Part shown: piece by piece, positions 40,828 to 49,834 of the stretch
Position numbering within the stretch: position 1 is the stretch's first letter
Layout: each line of letters opens with the position of its first letter
Source of the DNA: Methylopila turkensis
Lineage (GTDB): Bacteria > Pseudomonadota > Alphaproteobacteria > Rhizobiales > Methylopilaceae
DNA length: 64,000 bases
Assembly (NCBI RefSeq): GCF_027922325.1
Contig: NZ_BSFL01000003.1
Location: 806,001-870,000, forward strand
Reading direction: 5' to 3'
The notes under the pieces: model-generated
The model's input: only the letters and a program-made list of their open reading frames with translations
The model's database searches: none
Told to the model about the DNA's origin: nothing
Translations under genes and position numbers: made by a program

Positions 40828-40861
40828 ACGTCAAAGTACGTAGGACCACGTAGGAATACGT
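40828..40861. repeat. Four ACGT elements on an exact 10-base period
   Basis: ACGT occurs at 40828, 40838, 40848 and 40858, exactly 10 bases apart. The units read TTACGTCAAA, GTACGTAGGA, CCACGTAGGA and ATACGTGCAC. The array sits between the divergent antiporter gene (start 40737) and a small gene (start 40898). Such helical phasing is typical of iterated protein-binding sites on one DNA face. I do not recognise the binding protein. Confidence 0.65.
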
Positions 40862-40897
40862 GCACAATTGAGCCAAACAAGCCTAAGGGAGGCCCGC

Positions 40898-41113
40898 ATG
40901 CCCTACAACGTCTTATGCACGCTCGACGACAAAGCCTCGATCTCCTTCGCGCCGACGGCGACCGACGCCCTGAAGCTCGTTCAGAGCCGTCAGGACGCAG
41001 GCGCGATCGACATCGGCGTCGTCTCGACGGACGGCGCCCGGCTTCCGATCGAGCGTCTCGAAGGTCTCGCGAAGAACGAGGCGCCGACCGTTCAGGCGTC
41101 CGTCCGCGGCTGA
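40898..41113 (+). CDS. Small protein of unknown function
   Basis: A 71-residue soluble protein (MPYNVLCTLDDKASISF...) with no signal peptide, membrane helix or known motif. A very strong ribosome site, AAGGGAGG, lies 7 bases before ATG 40898, which argues that it is a real and well-translated gene. It lies 37 bases downstream of the phased ACGT array and upstream of the DUF423 gene. I do not recognise its family. The mix of short strands and one helix (TATDALKLVQSRQDAG) suggests a small alpha/beta fold. Confidence 0.65.
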   Translation: MPYNVLCTLDDKASISFAPTATDALKLVQSRQDAGAIDIGVVSTDGARLPIERLEGLAKNEAPTVQASVRG

Positions 41114-41189
41114 CGCCAGCCGCCGGCGATCCCCAGCTCTCCGTCTCCCCGGCGTTGCTTTCGCCGGCGGAGACGGCGCATCTTGACTT

Positions 41190-41576
41190 ATGTCCTCTCG
41201 TTTCCCTTTGGTCCTCATCGCGATCGCGGGCGTCTACGGCGCGGTGGGCGTGGCGGCGGCCGCCGCCGCCTCCCACGCCTTCGACGATCCGCGCCTCGGC
41301 CTCGCCTCGACCTTCCTGCTGCTCCACGCGGCGGCGCTGGCGGGGCTCGCCTCCGCGGTCCGCGCCTTCGCCGCCCGATGGACGCTCGGCGCCTCGGCCG
41401 CGCTGATCGCGCTCGGGGCGTTGCTGTTCTGCGGCGACCTGATGCTGCGCGTCGTCGCCGGCGCGTCGCCCCTGCCCTTCGCCGCGCCGCTGGGCGGCTC
41501 GCTCCTGATCGTCGGATGGCTCGGCGTCGCCGCCGGCGCCGTGGTCTTGGCGCTGAGGACGCCGCCCAAGGGGTGA
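41190..41576 (+). CDS. DUF423-family membrane protein
   Basis: A 128-residue integral membrane protein with four helices. The DUF423 features are the AIAGVYGAVGVAAAAAASHAF start and the ALGALLFCGDLMLRVVAG segment. The function of the family is unknown. Its stop overlaps the GTG start of the following ribokinase gene (GTGA), so they are translationally coupled. Confidence 0.85.
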   Translation: MSSRFPLVLIAIAGVYGAVGVAAAAAASHAFDDPRLGLASTFLLLHAAALAGLASAVRAFAARWTLGASAALIALGALLFCGDLMLRVVAGASPLPFAAPLGGSLLIVGWLGVAAGAVVLALRTPPKG

Positions 41577-42499
41577 CCCGCGCCCGCGTCGCCGTTCTCG
41601 GGATTTTCGCCGCCGACCTGACCTTCCGCGCCGCGCGGCTGCCGAAGCTTGGAGAGACGCTGCTTGCCGACGGTTTCTCGCTCGGGTCCGGCGGCAAGGG
41701 CTCGAACCAGGCGATCGCCGCGGCGAAGGCCGGCGCGTACGCCACGCTCATCACCCGGATCGGGGACGACGCCTTCGGCCAGATGGCGCGCGACGAATGG
41801 GCGGGGGCTGGCGTCGACGCGACCCATGTGATCGTCAGCCCGGACGAGCCGACCGGCGCCGCCTTCATCTTCGTGGACGCCCGCGACGGCCAGAACGCCA
41901 TCGTCGTGAACGGCGGCGCGGCGGCGGCGCTGTCGGCGGCGGACGTCACGGCCGCCCGGGGCGCGATCGAGCGCGCCGCGGTGGTGGTCGCCCAACTGGA
42001 GCAGCCGCTGGCCGCAGCGACGGCGGCCTTCGAGCTCGCCCGCGCCGCCGGCGTCGCGACCCTGCTCAACCCCGCCCCCGCCGCGCCGCTCGACGACGCC
42101 GTGTTCCGCCTCTGCGACGTCGTTACGCCGAACGAAAGCGAAGCCGAACTGCTGACCGGGATCACGGTCGACGGCGAGGACGCGGCCCGCCGCGCCGCGG
42201 ATCGATTGCTCGCCAGAGGCGCCGGCGCGGTGCTGCTGACGCTCGGGGAGAAAGGCGCGCTGCTGCATCGCCCCGGCCAGTCGCTGCTCGTGCCGGCGTT
42301 CGACGCCGGCCCGGTGGTCGAGACGACGGGCGCGGGCGACGCCTTCACCGGCGCCTTCGCCGTGGCTCTCGCCGAGGGGCGCGACCTCGCCGAGGCCGCG
42401 CGCTTCGGCTGCGCCGCCGCCGGCGTCTCGGTGACGCGGCCCGGCGCCGGCCGCTCGATGCCGCTCCGCGCCGAGATCGACGCGCTGCTCTCCGCCTGA
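41573..42499 (+). CDS. rbsK: Ribokinase (PfkB family)
   Basis: A sugar kinase of about 308 residues. The N-terminal PfkB signature GSGGKGSNQAIAAAKAG and the C-terminal catalytic motif TTGAGDAFTGAFAVALAEG (with the base Asp in GAGDAF) are clear. LNPAPAAPLDDAVFRLCDVVTPNESEAELLTG is characteristic of ribokinase rather than other PfkB kinases. It would phosphorylate ribose at C5. The start is GTG at 41573, overlapping the previous stop. No ribose transporter gene lies nearby. Confidence 0.9.
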   Translation: MTRARVAVLGIFAADLTFRAARLPKLGETLLADGFSLGSGGKGSNQAIAAAKAGAYATLITRIGDDAFGQMARDEWAGAGVDATHVIVSPDEPTGAAFIFVDARDGQNAIVVNGGAAAALSAADVTAARGAIERAAVVVAQLEQPLAAATAAFELARAAGVATLLNPAPAAPLDDAVFRLCDVVTPNESEAELLTGITVDGEDAARRAADRLLARGAGAVLLTLGEKGALLHRPGQSLLVPAFDAGPVVETTGAGDAFTGAFAVALAEGRDLAEAARFGCAAAGVSVTRPGAGRSMPLRAEIDALLSA

Positions 42500-42566
42500 C
42501 GTGGGTCTTGCCGGCGGGGCTCCCGACGTCTTCAGTGCGCCGACCGACGCCCGCGCCGAGGCCCGC

Positions 42567-43364
42567 ATGAGCGAACCCTGCCTTCTTGTCGAACGCCGCG
42601 GCGCCGTCGCGGCGCTGACCCTCAACCGGCCCGACCGCATCAACGCGTTCACGCCGGAGCTGCTGACCGCGATCGCCGACGCGCTCGACGCGGCCGAGGC
42701 CGACCCGACCGTACGCGCCGTCCTCGTCACCGGCGCCGGGCGCGGCTTCTGCTCCGGGCAGGACATCGGGCAGATCGCGACCCTGCCGCCGGAGGAGCGC
42801 GACGTTTCCCGCATCCTCGAGCGCTTCTACGAGCCGGTGGTCCGGCGGATGCGCGCCTCCGCGCTGCCGATCGTCGCCGCAGTCAACGGCGTCGCCGCCG
42901 GCGCCGGCGCGAACTTCGCGCTGCTCGCCGACATCGTCGTGGCGGCGCGCTCCGCGCAGTTCGTCGAGGCCTTCGTGCGGATCGGGCTGGTCCCGGACGT
43001 CGCCGGGACATGGACCCTGCCGCGCCTCGTGGGCGAGGCGCGGGCGCGCGCCATGTGCCTGCTCGGGGAGCCGGTCGGCGCGGAGCAGGCGGAGGCCTGG
43101 GGGCTGATCTGGAAGGCGGTCGACGACGACCGGCTCGCCGAGGAGGCCTTCGGCGTCGCGGAACGGCTCGCTGCCCAGCCGGCCCATGCGCTCGCGCTGG
43201 TGAAGCAGGCGTTCGCGGCCTCGGCCGGGAACGATCTCGACGCCCAGCTTCATGTCGAGCGGCGGCTTCAGACGGAAGCCGCCGCGTCGGAAGATCACGC
43301 CGAGGGCGTGCGTGCGTTCATCGGGAAGCGTCCGCCCGTCTGGGCGCCGCGGCGCCCTCAGTAA
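42567..43364 (+). CDS. Enoyl-CoA hydratase/isomerase family protein (PaaG-like)
   Basis: A 265-residue crotonase-fold protein. LTLNRPDRINAFTPEL, GRGFCSGQDIGQ (oxyanion hole) and VAAVNGVAAGAGANFALLADIVVAARSA with RIGLVPDVAGTWTLPRLVGEARA match the PaaG/2-(1,2-epoxyphenyl)acetyl-CoA isomerase group best. In that group the PDxGGTW turn is usual; here it is PDVAGTW. No phenylacetate degradation genes are in the window, so a generic enoyl-CoA hydratase/isomerase role is equally possible. Its 3' end overlaps the convergent lipoprotein gene by 7 bases. The start is ATG 42567. Confidence 0.87.
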   Translation: MSEPCLLVERRGAVAALTLNRPDRINAFTPELLTAIADALDAAEADPTVRAVLVTGAGRGFCSGQDIGQIATLPPEERDVSRILERFYEPVVRRMRASALPIVAAVNGVAAGAGANFALLADIVVAARSAQFVEAFVRIGLVPDVAGTWTLPRLVGEARARAMCLLGEPVGAEQAEAWGLIWKAVDDDRLAEEAFGVAERLAAQPAHALALVKQAFAASAGNDLDAQLHVERRLQTEAAASEDHAEGVRAFIGKRPPVWAPRRPQ

Positions 43365-43642
43365 CGGCGGTCGTCGCGGCGATCGTCGCGTCGGTCCTTA
43401 CGGTCGTCGCGGCGGTCGCGCGCGTCCTGACGGCGGTCGTCGCGCCAGTCCCTGCGGTCGTCGCGCCGATCATGGCGCGCCTGGCGGCGGTCCCATTCCC
43501 GGCGGTCGCGACGATTGTCGTCGACGATGACGGTCCGGCGCTCGTAGCCGTAGCCCGGCCCGTAGCCGCGGCGCCCGGTCTCCGTGCAGCCCGCGACGGT
43601 TGCGGCGCATGCGCCGACGATCAGCAGCGTCAGGATCTTCAT
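43358..43642 (-). CDS. Arg/Asp-repeat small lipoprotein
   Basis: A 94-residue protein. An N-terminal signal ends in the lipobox VAGC, then a Gly/Tyr segment (GRRGYGPGYGYERR) leads to a C-terminal ~55 residues made almost only of Arg and Asp (repeats of the DRRDD type). The DNA there is a degenerate tandem repeat. GGAG lies 8 bases before ATG 43642. No family is recognised beyond other low-complexity exported proteins. The alternating charges suggest a disordered, envelope-anchored polyampholyte. Confidence 0.65.
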   Translation of the reverse strand: MKILTLLIVGACAATVAGCTETGRRGYGPGYGYERRTVIVDDNRRDRREWDRRQARHDRRDDRRDWRDDRRQDARDRRDDRKDRRDDRRDDRRY

Positions 43643-43845
43643 CGTCATCACTCCGATTTTTGCCCATGCGCGTTATCGGCCTCGCGCGCCAAATTGGAAG
43701 CGGCGCGGGCTGCATATGGATGGGCTGCGGCGTCCGGGTCACAGGTCGATGCTGCGGTGCAGTAAACACCGCGATGGCGCTCCGCGATTATTCGGCGTAT
43801 ACTTTTCCAGCGATAACGAAAACAGAACCGAGCGGAGGATGCGCG

Positions 43846-44088
43846 ATGCAATGGCTTCAGCTTACGACGTCGGGCGACCATGAGGTCTTCGTCAACATGT
43901 CGCTCGCCGTCCACATGCGGCGGTTCGGCGACAAGACGGTCATCGATATGCTGACGAGCTCGATGGACCGCACCCACAGCATCGGCGTGGTGGAGACGCC
44001 GGAGACGATCCTGCAGAAGATGTGCGACTGCGGCTGGGTGTCGAAGCAGGACGGCGAGCGCGCGCGTCCACCCGTGCCGGCGCACTGA
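43846..44088 (+). CDS. Small protein of unknown function
   Basis: An 80-residue soluble protein. ATG 43846 has GGAGG 8 bases upstream. The order of short strands (HEVFVNMSLAVHMRRFGDKTVIDMLTSS, then SIGVVETPETIL) vaguely recalls FlbD-like small proteins, but no flagellar genes are near and I would not assign it. A Cys pair lies in KMCDCGW. It diverges from the Arg/Asp lipoprotein gene. Confidence 0.6.
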   Translation: MQWLQLTTSGDHEVFVNMSLAVHMRRFGDKTVIDMLTSSMDRTHSIGVVETPETILQKMCDCGWVSKQDGERARPPVPAH

Positions 44089-44109
44089 ACGCCGCTTGAT
44101 CTCGCGCGG

Positions 44110-44472
44110 TCAGCCCCGGCTGAGGCCCCGCTCGGCGAGCGCCGCCTCATAGGCCGCGAAAAGTGCGGCGCCTTCGTCGCCGAAGGCGCGCAGCGCCGGC
44201 CATGTGTAGATGCCAGTGCTGTGCCCGTCGTCGAACACCAGGCGGACCGCGTAGGAGCCGACCTCCTGCACGTCGCGGATGGCGACCTGGCGCTTGCCGG
44301 GAACGATCGTCTTCTGCTCCGCAGAGTGGCCCTGCACTTCCGCGCTCGGGCTCTCGACCCGCAGCAGTTCCGCGGCGAGCTCATGCCGCGCGCCGTCGGC
44401 CCAGGCGACCGTCAGGATGCGCCCGCCGCGCGAAAGCTTGATCTCGATCGGCCAATCCGCTTCGTCCGCCAT
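44110..44472 (-). CDS. DUF971-domain protein
   Basis: A 120-residue protein with the DUF971 (gamma-butyrobetaine hydroxylase-like N-terminal) zinc-binding-type fold: IEIKLSRGGRILTVAWADGARHELAAELLRVESPSAE, and RQVAIRDVQEVGSYAVRLVFDDGHSTGIYTWPALR. DUF971 genes commonly lie near molybdenum-cofactor or Mrp genes in proteobacteria; here moaA is immediately divergent. The role is unknown. The start is ATG 44472 (MADEADWPIE). Confidence 0.85.
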   Translation of the reverse strand: MADEADWPIEIKLSRGGRILTVAWADGARHELAAELLRVESPSAEVQGHSAEQKTIVPGKRQVAIRDVQEVGSYAVRLVFDDGHSTGIYTWPALRAFGDEGAALFAAYEAALAERGLSRG

Positions 44473-44580
44473 CGCTCGCCACCCTTTACGCCAGCCGTTC
44501 CACCTCTTAGCTGTTAGGAGGCGTTCCAGCCAGCCGCCGCATGGCGGCCGGCGGACAGCGATGATGATCAGGACGAGCGT

Positions 44581-45609
44581 TTGTTGACCCAATCCCCTGC
44601 GCTGCTTGCGCCGACGCCCCTGGTCGACCCGTTCCAGCGGGCGATCAGCTATCTGCGGGTGTCGGTGACGGACCGCTGCGACTTCCGCTGCGTCTACTGC
44701 ATGTCCGAGCACATGACCTTCCTGCCTAAGCGGGACCTGCTGAGCCTCGAGGAGCTCGACCGGCTGTGCGCGGCCTTCATCCGGCTCGGCGTGCGCAAGC
44801 TCCGGCTCACCGGCGGCGAGCCGCTGGTGCGGCGCGACCTGATGACCTTGATCCGCTCGCTCGGCCAGCGGGTGTCGTCCGGCGAACTGGAAGAGCTGAC
44901 GCTCACCACCAACGGCAGCCAACTCGCCCGCTTCGCGCCCGAGCTCGCGGACGCCGGCGTGCGCCGCATCAACGTCTCGCTGGATACGCTCGACCCCGCC
45001 GCCTTCAAGACGATCACCCGCTGGGGCGACCTCGCCCAGGTGCTCAACGGCATCGACGCGGCGATCGCGGCCGGCATCCACGTCAAGATCAACACCGTCG
45101 CGCTGCGCGGCGTGAACGAGGACGAGATCGCCTCGATCGCGGAATGGGCGCATGGCAAGGGCATGGACCTCTCGCTGATCGAGACCATGCCGCTCGGCGA
45201 GATCGACGGCGACCGGACCGACCAGTACCTGCCGCTCAGCCTGGTGCGGGCGCGGCTGGCGCAGCGCTGGACGCTGACGGACATCCCGTACCGCACCGGC
45301 GGCCCGGCCCGTTACGTGTCGGTCGGCGAAACGGGCGGACGGATCGGCTTCATCACGCCGATGACCCACAATTTCTGCGAAAGCTGCAACCGCGTGCGCG
45401 TGACTTGCACCGGCACGCTGTACATGTGTCTCGGCCAGGAGGACGCCGCCGACCTCAGGGCCCCGCTGCGTGCGAGCATGGACGACGCGCGGCTGGAGAC
45501 GGCGATCCGCGACGCGATCGCGCGCAAGCCGAAGGGCCATGACTTCGTGATCGACCGGCGCAACGCCCGGCCCGCCGTCGGCCGGCACATGTCGACCACG
45601 GGCGGCTGA
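44581..45609 (+). CDS. moaA: GTP 3',8-cyclase MoaA (molybdenum cofactor biosynthesis)
   Basis: A radical-SAM enzyme for the first step of molybdopterin synthesis, 342 residues. The SAM cluster cysteines are Cys33, Cys37 and Cys40 in [11 protein letters not shown]. The MoaA-specific C-terminal cluster lies in [22 protein letters not shown]. The chain ends in GRHMSTTGG, matching the double-Gly tail needed by MoaA. TTG at 44581, with AGGA upstream, is used as the start. It supplies cofactor for enzymes such as the PaoABC-type complex in this window. Confidence 0.95.
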   Translation: MLTQSPALLAPTPLVDPFQRAISYLRVSVTDRCDFRCVYCMSEHMTFLPKRDLLSLEELDRLCAAFIRLGVRKLRLTGGEPLVRRDLMTLIRSLGQRVSSGELEELTLTTNGSQLARFAPELADAGVRRINVSLDTLDPAAFKTITRWGDLAQVLNGIDAAIAAGIHVKINTVALRGVNEDEIASIAEWAHGKGMDLSLIETMPLGEIDGDRTDQYLPLSLVRARLAQRWTLTDIPYRTGGPARYVSVGETGGRIGFITPMTHNFCESCNRVRVTCTGTLYMCLGQEDAADLRAPLRASMDDARLETAIRDAIARKPKGHDFVIDRRNARPAVGRHMSTTGG

Positions 45610-45616
45610 CGCTGGC

Positions 45617-47353
45617 TCAGCCGGCGTCGATCTCGGCGAGGACCTGACCGGCCTTCACGCTTCGTCCGGCCTCGGTCCGGATGCGCAGCGTGCCTGCGCG
45701 CGGCGCGAGGACCCGGGTCTCCATCTTCATCGCCTCCAGCACGGCGACCGCGTCGCCCTCCGCGACCGTCGCGCCGTCCTCCACGGTCCAGGACTGCAGG
45801 ACGCCGGCCACGGACGCCCTCACCGCGCCCGCTGCGGCGCTGGTATCGGCCGTGTCCTCCGCCGCCTTCGCTGGGCCTGCGGCGGACCCGAACAACGCCC
45901 ACACGGATCGCGGCAGCGCGAGCTCGCGGCGGCGGCCGTCGATCTCGACGGGGAAGCGCGTCAGCGCAGGTCCATCCGCCGGCTGCGGCCGCACGGCCGC
46001 CTCGAGCCGGTCGGCGAAATCGGTTTCGATCCAGCGGGTATGGACACGGAAGCCGTCCGCGCCTGCGAAATCGGGCGAGCGGATCGCCGCCCGGTGGAAC
46101 GGCAGCGTGGAGGCGACGCCCTCGATCCGGAACTCGGCGAGCGCGCGTTCGGCGCGGCGCAAGGCCTGCTCGCGGGTCGAGCCCGTCACGATCAGCTTCG
46201 CGATCAGCGAATCGAACGCGCCCGAGACGATAGACCCCGCGACGACGCCGCTGTCGAGGCGGACGCCCGGCCCAGAGGGCGGCTCGAAGGCGGAGACGGC
46301 GCCCGGCATGGGCAGGAAGCCCCGCGCCGGGTCCTCGGCGTTGACGCGGAACTCGATCGCATGGCCGCGCGGCTCGGGCGCGTCGTCGAGGCTGAGCGGA
46401 AGCCCGTCCGCGACGCGAAGCTGCTCGACCACGAGATCGACGCCGAAAACCTCTTCGGTCACGGGATGCTCGACCTGCAGGCGGGTGTTGACCTCGAGGA
46501 ACGACAGCGTCCCGTCCTCGCCAAGCAGGAACTCGACCGTGCCGGCGCCGACATAGCCGACCGCCGTGCAGATGGCTCGCGCGGCGCGGTGGATCTCCTC
46601 CCGCAGGGCGGGCTTCAGGAAGGGCGCCGGGGCCTCCTCCACGAGCTTCTGGTTGCGCCGCTGCAGCGAGCAGTCCCGCGTCCCCAGCACCACGACCTTT
46701 CCGTGCCGGTCGGCGATCACCTGCGCCTCCACATGGCGGGGGCGGTCGAGGAAGCGCTCGACGAAACATTCGCCCCGCCCGAAGGCCGAAGTCGCCTCCC
46801 GGACGGCCGATTCATACGCCTCCGCGACCTCGTCCATGCGCCGGGCCACCCTCAGTCCGCGCCCCCCGCCGCCGAAAGCAGCCTTGATCGCGACCGGCAG
46901 GCCGAACCGCTCGGCGAAAGCGACGGCTTCGTCGGCGCCGGCGACCGGCCCGTCGCTCCCGGGCGCGAGCGGCGCTCCGGCCGCCGCGGCGATCCGACGG
47001 GCCTCGATCTTGTCGCCGAGCGCGTCGATGACCTCAGGATCGGGCCCGATCCAGATCAGACCCGCCGCGATCACGGCGCGCGCAAAGTCGGCGCGTTCGG
47101 ACAGGAAGCCGTAGCCCGGATGCACCGCGTCGGCGCCCGCGCGCGCGGCGACCGCGATCAGCTTTTCGGCGGCGAGATAGGTCTCGGACGGTCGATCGCC
47201 GCCGAGGCCGTAGGCTTCGTCCGCCAGCGCCACGAACGGCGCGTCGGCGTCGCTGTCGGCATAGACCGCGACCGCGCCGACGCCGTAGTCCCGGCAGGCC
47301 CGGATGACGCGGACGGCGATCTCGCCCCGATTGGCGATGAGGACCTTTTTCAT
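45617..47353 (-). CDS. Biotin carboxylase fused to biotin carboxyl carrier domain
   Basis: A 578-residue protein. Residues 1-445 form a biotin carboxylase ([33 protein letters not shown]-grasp loop, [29 protein letters not shown]). The C-terminal ~75 residues are a biotinyl domain, with the target Lys in EAMKMET near residue 542. This is the layout of acyl-CoA carboxylase alpha chains, but it is short and lacks the usual BT linker length. No carboxyltransferase gene is adjacent. Its ATG overlaps the pxpBC stop by 4 bases. It is the last gene of the pxpA-pxpBC operon, so it may serve 5-oxoproline or urea-amidolyase-like carboxylation. Confidence 0.88.
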   Translation of the reverse strand: MKKVLIANRGEIAVRVIRACRDYGVGAVAVYADSDADAPFVALADEAYGLGGDRPSETYLAAEKLIAVAARAGADAVHPGYGFLSERADFARAVIAAGLIWIGPDPEVIDALGDKIEARRIAAAAGAPLAPGSDGPVAGADEAVAFAERFGLPVAIKAAFGGGGRGLRVARRMDEVAEAYESAVREATSAFGRGECFVERFLDRPRHVEAQVIADRHGKVVVLGTRDCSLQRRNQKLVEEAPAPFLKPALREEIHRAARAICTAVGYVGAGTVEFLLGEDGTLSFLEVNTRLQVEHPVTEEVFGVDLVVEQLRVADGLPLSLDDAPEPRGHAIEFRVNAEDPARGFLPMPGAVSAFEPPSGPGVRLDSGVVAGSIVSGAFDSLIAKLIVTGSTREQALRRAERALAEFRIEGVASTLPFHRAAIRSPDFAGADGFRVHTRWIETDFADRLEAAVRPQPADGPALTRFPVEIDGRRRELALPRSVWALFGSAAGPAKAAEDTADTSAAAGAVRASVAGVLQSWTVEDGATVAEGDAVAVLEAMKMETRVLAPRAGTLRIRTEAGRSVKAGQVLAEIDAG

Positions 47354-48966
47354 GCGTCGATCCTGTCGGACGTCGGGACGATCTCGGCGAAGGGGCCGAG
47401 CGCGCGGAAGCGGATGCGGGCGCCGGGCGGGATCTGGCCGGCGCGGTCGAGATGGCGCTCCGCCACAGTCGCGATCACGGGATAGCCGCCGGTAAGCGGA
47501 TGGTCGGCGAGAAACAGCACGGGCTGGCCGTCGTGGGGAACCTGGATCGCGCCGGTTACGGCGCCCTCGCTTGGCAGCTCGATGGCCGGGTCGGCGCGGT
47601 CGAGCGCGCGCTCGCCGGCGAGCCGCAGCCCGACGCGGTCCGAACGCGGCGTGACCTCCCAGTCCTGATCGCACAGCAAGGCGAGCGACGCCGCGGTGAA
47701 CCAGTCCGCCCGCGGCCCAAGAACGACGTCGAGCGTCACCACATCGCCGGGCGCCGGCGGCTCCTCGGCGGGCGTCTCGTGAAGCGCAACCGGACCGGCG
47801 CGATCGCTTCCGATCGCAAGCCGGGCGCCGGCCTGCAGCGGCGCCGGGCCGAGGCGGGCCAGCGTGTCGGTCGACGCAGAGCCGAGCTCGGGTTCGACGG
47901 CGAAGCCGCCGCGCGCCGCGAGATAGCTTCGCACGCCCCGTTCGGGCGCGCGCAGCGCGACGCGATCGCCGGCCGCGAGCGGCAGCGGGGCGTAGGCAGC
48001 AGTTGGATAGGGAACGCCGTCGGCGGTTCGTATCTCGATCGCGCAAGGGGCGCCGGCGACGGCGATCACCGCGGGCCCCGACGAGGTGAAGACGATGCCG
48101 CCGGCGATCTCGATGCATGGCCGCCCCGGTTCGTTGCCGACGATCCGGTTTGCGGCCCTCAGAGCCGCGCGGTCGAGCGCGCCGGACGCCGAGACGCCCT
48201 GCCCCGCGCGCCCGGGACGCCCGAGATCCTGGAACAGCGCCGGAAGCGGCGCTTCGACGACGGTCAGAACCGTTGCGCCCGGCTCAGGCGATTTGGGCGC
48301 GCGCCGGCCCGGCTCCACGACAGACGCGCGCGTGGCCTCGAAATCGTCCCGGTCACGAAGCGCCCGGAAGCGCACACGCTCGCCCGGCTGCAGCAGGGCC
48401 GCCGGCTCGCGCGCCGGGTCCCACATCTCGAGCGGGGTCCGGCCGATCAGCTGCCAGCCGCCGGGACTGTCTTTCGGGTAGACGCCGCTGAAGACGCCGG
48501 CGAGCGCCACCGAGCCGGCCGGGATCCGGGTGCGCGGCGAGCGGCGGCGGGGGACGTTCAGGCCGGGATCGCCGCCCGCAAGATAGGCGAAGCCGGGCGC
48601 GAAGCCGATGAAGACGACGTGGTAATCGGAGCCCGTGTGCCGTCGCACGACCTCTTCGGGCGTCACGCCGAGATGGTCGGCGACCGCGCGAAGGTCCTCG
48701 CCGTCATAGAGCGCCGGAATCTCGACGAGCGGCCCGGCCGCGCGGGCGCCGGCCGTCAGGTCGCGCGCACGGAGTTCAGCCGCGACGCGGCCGGGATCGC
48801 GCCAGGCGGCCGGACGCAGCCGCAGCAGCAGGGTGCGCGCGCCGGCCACCACCTCCTCGATGTCCGCAATCGGGGCGGCGGCCAGCGAGGCCTGAAGGGC
48901 GAGCGTCTCGTCGAGATCGGCGAGCTCCACGAGCATGGAGCCGGAACCCGCGGGAAGGAAACGCAT
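47350..48966 (-). CDS. pxpBC: 5-oxoprolinase subunits PxpB-PxpC fused (KipI-KipA type)
   Basis: A 538-residue fusion. The N-terminal ~220 residues are the PxpB/KipI half ([57 protein letters not shown]). The C-terminal ~290 are the PxpC/KipA half ([49 protein letters not shown]). With PxpA it cleaves 5-oxoproline to glutamate using ATP. In many bacteria the two halves are separate genes; fusion is also seen. It lies 20 bases after pxpA. Confidence 0.9.
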   Translation of the reverse strand: MRFLPAGSGSMLVELADLDETLALQASLAAAPIADIEEVVAGARTLLLRLRPAAWRDPGRVAAELRARDLTAGARAAGPLVEIPALYDGEDLRAVADHLGVTPEEVVRRHTGSDYHVVFIGFAPGFAYLAGGDPGLNVPRRRSPRTRIPAGSVALAGVFSGVYPKDSPGGWQLIGRTPLEMWDPAREPAALLQPGERVRFRALRDRDDFEATRASVVEPGRRAPKSPEPGATVLTVVEAPLPALFQDLGRPGRAGQGVSASGALDRAALRAANRIVGNEPGRPCIEIAGGIVFTSSGPAVIAVAGAPCAIEIRTADGVPYPTAAYAPLPLAAGDRVALRAPERGVRSYLAARGGFAVEPELGSASTDTLARLGPAPLQAGARLAIGSDRAGPVALHETPAEEPPAPGDVVTLDVVLGPRADWFTAASLALLCDQDWEVTPRSDRVGLRLAGERALDRADPAIELPSEGAVTGAIQVPHDGQPVLFLADHPLTGGYPVIATVAERHLDRAGQIPPGARIRFRALGPFAEIVPTSDRIDA

Positions 48967-48986
48967 GCCGGACCCCTTGCGCCGGG

Positions 48987-49754
48987 TCAGCCGGCGGTGA
49001 CGAAGGAGCGGATCGAGACCCCCTCGCCCTGCAGCCGGGCGCGCACCGCGCGGGCGATCGCGACCGCGCCGGGACTGTCGCCGTGCACGCAGATGGACAC
49101 GGCCTCGACGCGGATGACGGAGCCGTCGACGGCCTCGATCTCGCCGTGGCGCGCGAGGCGCAGCATGCGGTCGGCGATGCGGTCGGCGTCGTGCAGCACC
49201 GCCCCGGCCTCGCGCCGAGAGACGAGCGTTCCCTCAGGAGTGTAGGCGCGGTCGGCGAAGGCCTCGGCGACCACCCCAAGTCCCATGTCGCGGGCGAGCG
49301 GCAGCAGCGGCGACCCCGCGAGCCCCATAAGCGCGAGGTCCGGATCGGCCATCCTGATCGCCTGAACCACGTCGCGCCCCTGCCGGGCGTCCGTCGCGAT
49401 GGCGTTGTAGAGCGCGCCATGCGGCTTGACGTAAGCGACGCGGGCGCCCGCGGCCTGCGCGAGCGCCTTCAGCGCGCCGATCTGATAGATGACGTCGGCG
49501 ATCAGGTCCTCGCTCGCGACATCCATGGCGCGGCGGCCGAAGCCGACCAGGTCGGGATAGGAGACATGGGCGCCGACGACGACGCCGCGCTCCGCCGCGG
49601 CCCTCAGCGTCCGCAGCAGGGTCGCCGGATCGCCGCCATGAAATCCGCAGGCGACGTTGGCGCTGGAGACGATGTCCAGCATCGCCGCGTCGTCGCCCAT
49701 CCGCCAGGCGCCGTAGCCTTCGCCGAGATCGCTGTTGAGATCGATGGCGGTCAT
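48987..49754 (-). CDS. pxpA: 5-oxoprolinase subunit PxpA (LamB/YcsF family)
   Basis: A 255-residue cytoplasmic protein of the LamB/YcsF family. The family pattern is complete: [51 protein letters not shown] and [12 protein letters not shown]. Its role is hydrolysis of 5-oxoproline together with PxpBC. The start is ATG 49754. It is the first gene of the operon with pxpBC and the biotin carboxylase-BCCP gene. Confidence 0.94.
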   Translation of the reverse strand: MTAIDLNSDLGEGYGAWRMGDDAAMLDIVSSANVACGFHGGDPATLLRTLRAAAERGVVVGAHVSYPDLVGFGRRAMDVASEDLIADVIYQIGALKALAQAAGARVAYVKPHGALYNAIATDARQGRDVVQAIRMADPDLALMGLAGSPLLPLARDMGLGVVAEAFADRAYTPEGTLVSRREAGAVLHDADRIADRMLRLARHGEIEAVDGSVIRVEAVSICVHGDSPGAVAIARAVRARLQGEGVSIRSFVTAG

Positions 49755-49834
49755 GCGCTCCCTCGCCGCGCCGGAGGGCGCGCGACGCAGAATGACCGGG
49801 ATTCGCGCGACGCGCAGCAGGCGCTTCGGCGTCG

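Noticed and set aside
43365..43500. CRISPR-like or minisatellite array
   Set aside because: The repeats are degenerate, short and in frame with an Arg/Asp-rich protein tail. There are no unique spacers of constant length.
44476..44580. Possible molybdenum-cofactor riboswitch before moaA
   Set aside because: Only one GC-rich hairpin is apparent in about 105 bases; the multi-stem Moco RNA architecture could not be drawn.
47350..48966. Reading the fused PxpB-PxpC gene as a frameshifted urea amidolyase
   Set aside because: The frame is intact, both halves have complete KipI/KipA motifs, and the upstream pxpA gene fits 5-oxoprolinase.
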